From: DAOTUB01 sp034437455
GTDB lineage: Bacteria > Chloroflexota > Anaerolineae > B4-G1
Direction: 5' to 3'
Assembly (NCBI GenBank): GCA_034437455.1
Contig: DAOTUB010000340.1
Coordinates: 1 to 13,984 of the forward strand
Length of the DNA: 13,984 nucleotides
Part shown: in pieces, positions 12,530 to 13,984 of the stretch
Numbering within the stretch: the stretch's first letter is position 1
Layout: every line of letters begins with the position of its first letter
Made by a program: the position numbers and the translations under genes
Notes under the pieces: generated by a model
The model's database searches: none
Seen by the model: the letters and a program-made list of their open reading frames with translations, nothing else
Told to the model about the DNA's origin: nothing

Positions 12530-13522
12530 TTATCCCTGGGGCTTGACCAGGTGGCAGGCGCAAAAGTGTTCCTCTTCGATCTCGATGAACTCTGGCTCCA
12601 CCTCGAAGCAAATGTCCGTCACCACCGGGCAGCGCGTATTAAAGTTGCAGCCCTTGGGCGGGTTCGACGGGCTGGGCAGGTCGCCCTCCAGAATGATGCG
12701 CTGCCGCTTCTCCTCGATCACCGGATCGGGAATCGGCACCGCCGACAGCAGCGCCTGGGTGTAGGGATGCAGCGGATTGTCGTACAGGGTTTTCCGATCC
12801 GTCAACTCCACCACCTTGCCCAGGTACATCACCACGATCCGGTCGCTGATGTGCCGCACCATGCTCAGGTCGTGGGCGATAAAAATGTAGGTCAGCCCCA
12901 TCCTGTCCTGCAACTCTTCCATCAGGTTCACCACCTGCGCCTGGATCGATACGTCCAACGACGAGATCGGCTCGTCGCAGATGATCATGTCCGGGTTCAA
13001 CGCCAACGCCCGCGCGATGCCAATTCGCTGCCGCTGCCCGCCGGAGAACTCGTGCGGATAGCGCGTCATAAAGGCCGGGTCCAACCCCACCATCTCGAGC
13101 AGGTCCGCCACGCGCTCCCGCTTCTCCCTCCCCTTGGCCACGCGGTGCACTTCCAACGGCTCCCCGACGATGCCCAGCACGCTCATCCGCGGGCTTAGCG
13201 AGGCATACGGGTCCTGAAAGATCATCTGCATCTTGCGCCGCATCTGCCGCAGATCACGCCCCTCGATACTCGCCAGGTCTACGTCCTGGAATAGAACGCG
13301 CCCCTCGGTCGGCTCGGTCAGGCGGATGATGGTGCGGCCCGTCGTCGTCTTGCCGCAGCCGCTCTCGCCCACCAGCCCCAACGTCTCTCCACGATAGACG
13401 TTAAAGCTCACCCCATCCACTGCCTTCACGTCTCCCACGTGACGCTGAAACACCCCCCGCCGGATGGGGAAATACTTTTTCAGATTCTCCACTTGCAATA
13501 TCACTTCTCGTTGATTGGTCAT
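12530..13522 (-). CDS. dppF: Peptide ABC transporter ATP-binding protein, DppF type
   Basis: This is the second ATPase of the importer, 330 residues and full length. The start at 13522 is chosen because its ATG overlaps the TGA of dppD (ATGA), implying coupled translation; an in-frame ATG at 13555 would lie inside dppD. Motifs are Walker A GESGCGKT (52-59), Q-loop FQDPYASLSPRM (102-113), signature FSGGQRQR (159-166), Walker B MIICDEP (179-185) and the H-loop histidine (217). The C-terminal oligopeptide/dipeptide domain carries NPLHPYTQALL (249-259) and a cysteine set: GCNFNTRCP (291-299), C305, C321 and C323. It pairs with DppD beneath the DppBC channel, and could also serve the fused permease. 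Confidence 0.96.
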   Translation of the reverse strand: MTNQREVILQVENLKKYFPIRRGVFQRHVGDVKAVDGVSFNVYRGETLGLVGESGCGKTTTGRTIIRLTEPTEGRVLFQDVDLASIEGRDLRQMRRKMQMIFQDPYASLSPRMSVLGIVGEPLEVHRVAKGREKRERVADLLEMVGLDPAFMTRYPHEFSGGQRQRIGIARALALNPDMIICDEPISSLDVSIQAQVVNLMEELQDRMGLTYIFIAHDLSMVRHISDRIVVMYLGKVVELTDRKTLYDNPLHPYTQALLSAVPIPDPVIEEKRQRIILEGDLPSPSNPPKGCNFNTRCPVVTDICFEVEPEFIEIEEEHFCACHLVKPQG

Positions 13523-13984
13523 TGTGGCTTCCTCACTCTCTCTTTCTCCCAGCATGCCACCAGGTGTCCCGGCTCCGTCGGCTCCAGCGGAGGCGTTTCG
13601 TGACGACAGCGCTCCACGACGTAATCGCAGCGGGGCACAAAGGGACAGCCCTCCGGCAATCCCACCAGGTCCAGCGGCTCCCCGCGGATCGAAAAGAGCT
13701 TGACCCCCTCCACCTGATGCAGGCGCGGCACCGAACCCAACAATCCCACCGTGTAGGGGTGGTGTGGATTCCCATAGATCTCTTTCACCGGCCCCGACTC
13801 GATGATGCTCCCCGCGTACATCACGTTGACCCGCTCCGCCAGCCCCGCCACCACCCCCAGGTCGTGCGTGATCCAGATCACGGCCATCCCCAGTCGGTCT
13901 CGCAGCCGCCTCACCAGGTCGATGATCTGCGCCTGGATCGTCACGTCCAACGACGTCGTCGGCTCGTCCGCGATCAACAGCAGC
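13519..13984 (-). CDS. dppD: Peptide ABC transporter ATP-binding protein, DppD type (3' part, runs in from right end)
   Basis: This is the C-terminal part of a DppD-type ATPase. It opens at the window edge in the Walker B/D-loop region (LLIADEPTTSLD), continues through the H-loop (WITHDL) and ends with the peptide-transporter C-terminal domain: NPHHPYTVGLLGSVPRL, then CPFVPRCDYVVERC and a final KPQ. The stop codon overlaps the dppF start. The first 97 bases of this part are the same as window positions 1-97. Past that overlap 122 residues remain, which added to the 215 of the left part give 337 residues, in frame and of normal length. Either this is the same gene cut by an arbitrary opening of a circle, or a second, near-identical dppD. 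Confidence 0.93.
   Translation of the reverse strand, partial: LLLIADEPTTSLDVTIQAQIIDLVRRLRDRLGMAVIWITHDLGVVAGLAERVNVMYAGSIIESGPVKEIYGNPHHPYTVGLLGSVPRLHQVEGVKLFSIRGEPLDLVGLPEGCPFVPRCDYVVERCRHETPPLEPTEPGHLVACWEKERVRKPQ
13888..13984. repeat. 97-bp terminal direct repeat, right copy
   Basis: This is identical to positions 1-97. Removing one copy leaves a 13,887-bp unit whose ends join inside dppD without a frameshift. Confidence 0.97.

Noticed and set aside
12473..13198. A 241-residue open frame antisense to dppF
   Set aside because: It lies over a full ATPase gene, and its His/Arg/Gln-rich product has no domain.
1..13984. A circular plasmid
   Set aside because: The ends do match, but no replication, partition or mobilisation gene is present, so circularity is reported only as one of several explanations.

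Overview
The window looks like a piece of a Chloroflexota (probably Anaerolineae-like) metagenomic genome. The evidence is the high-GC coding sequence, the peptide-binding lipoprotein whose mature N-terminus is a long Val/Glu/Thr-rich linker ending in TPAPAPEKP, and the intergenic spacers filled with palindromic repeats. This placement is inference from protein style; no rRNA or tRNA is present. Seven protein genes account for the coding sequence, one of them split across the two window ends, and nothing looks like a replication, mobilisation, integrase or phage gene.

Layout. On the minus strand, reading from the right end, there is a peptide-type ABC importer operon: the 3' part of an ATPase (dppD, 13519-13984), a second ATPase (dppF, 12530-13522, ATGA overlap with dppD), a spacer with its own promoter, a family-5 solute-binding lipoprotein (10386-12233), a terminator hairpin and a repeat cluster, then two permeases (dppB 9145-10068, dppC 8047-9012). 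A small hypothetical gene (7514-7861) follows on the same strand. Convergent to it, on the plus strand, is a membrane-anchored beta-propeller-like lipoprotein (5462-7231); a bidirectional terminator separates the two. A divergent promoter region split by a MITE-like element (5214-5372) precedes the most unusual gene, 1491-5120 on the minus strand. It encodes one polypeptide carrying a complete DppB-type permease, a complete DppC-type permease and an extracytoplasmic M28-peptidase-like domain. After about 0.85 kb of repeat-rich spacer comes the 5' part of a dppD gene (1-645), running off the left end.

The first 97 bases of the window are identical to the last 97. Joining the ends makes one continuous in-frame 337-residue DppD, the normal family length. 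The sequence therefore behaves as a closed 13,887-bp circle or as one unit of a tandem array. It could equally be an assembly-graph loop through a conserved ATPase segment.

How the genes may work together (inference). DppD and DppF energise peptide uptake; the lipoprotein captures peptides outside the membrane; DppB and DppC form the channel. The fused permease-permease-peptidase would be an alternative channel that could share the same ATPases and carries its own external peptide-handling domain. That domain seems to have lost the two histidine zinc ligands expected of M28 enzymes, so it may bind peptides rather than cut them. The divergent propeller lipoprotein is a plausible but unproven partner.
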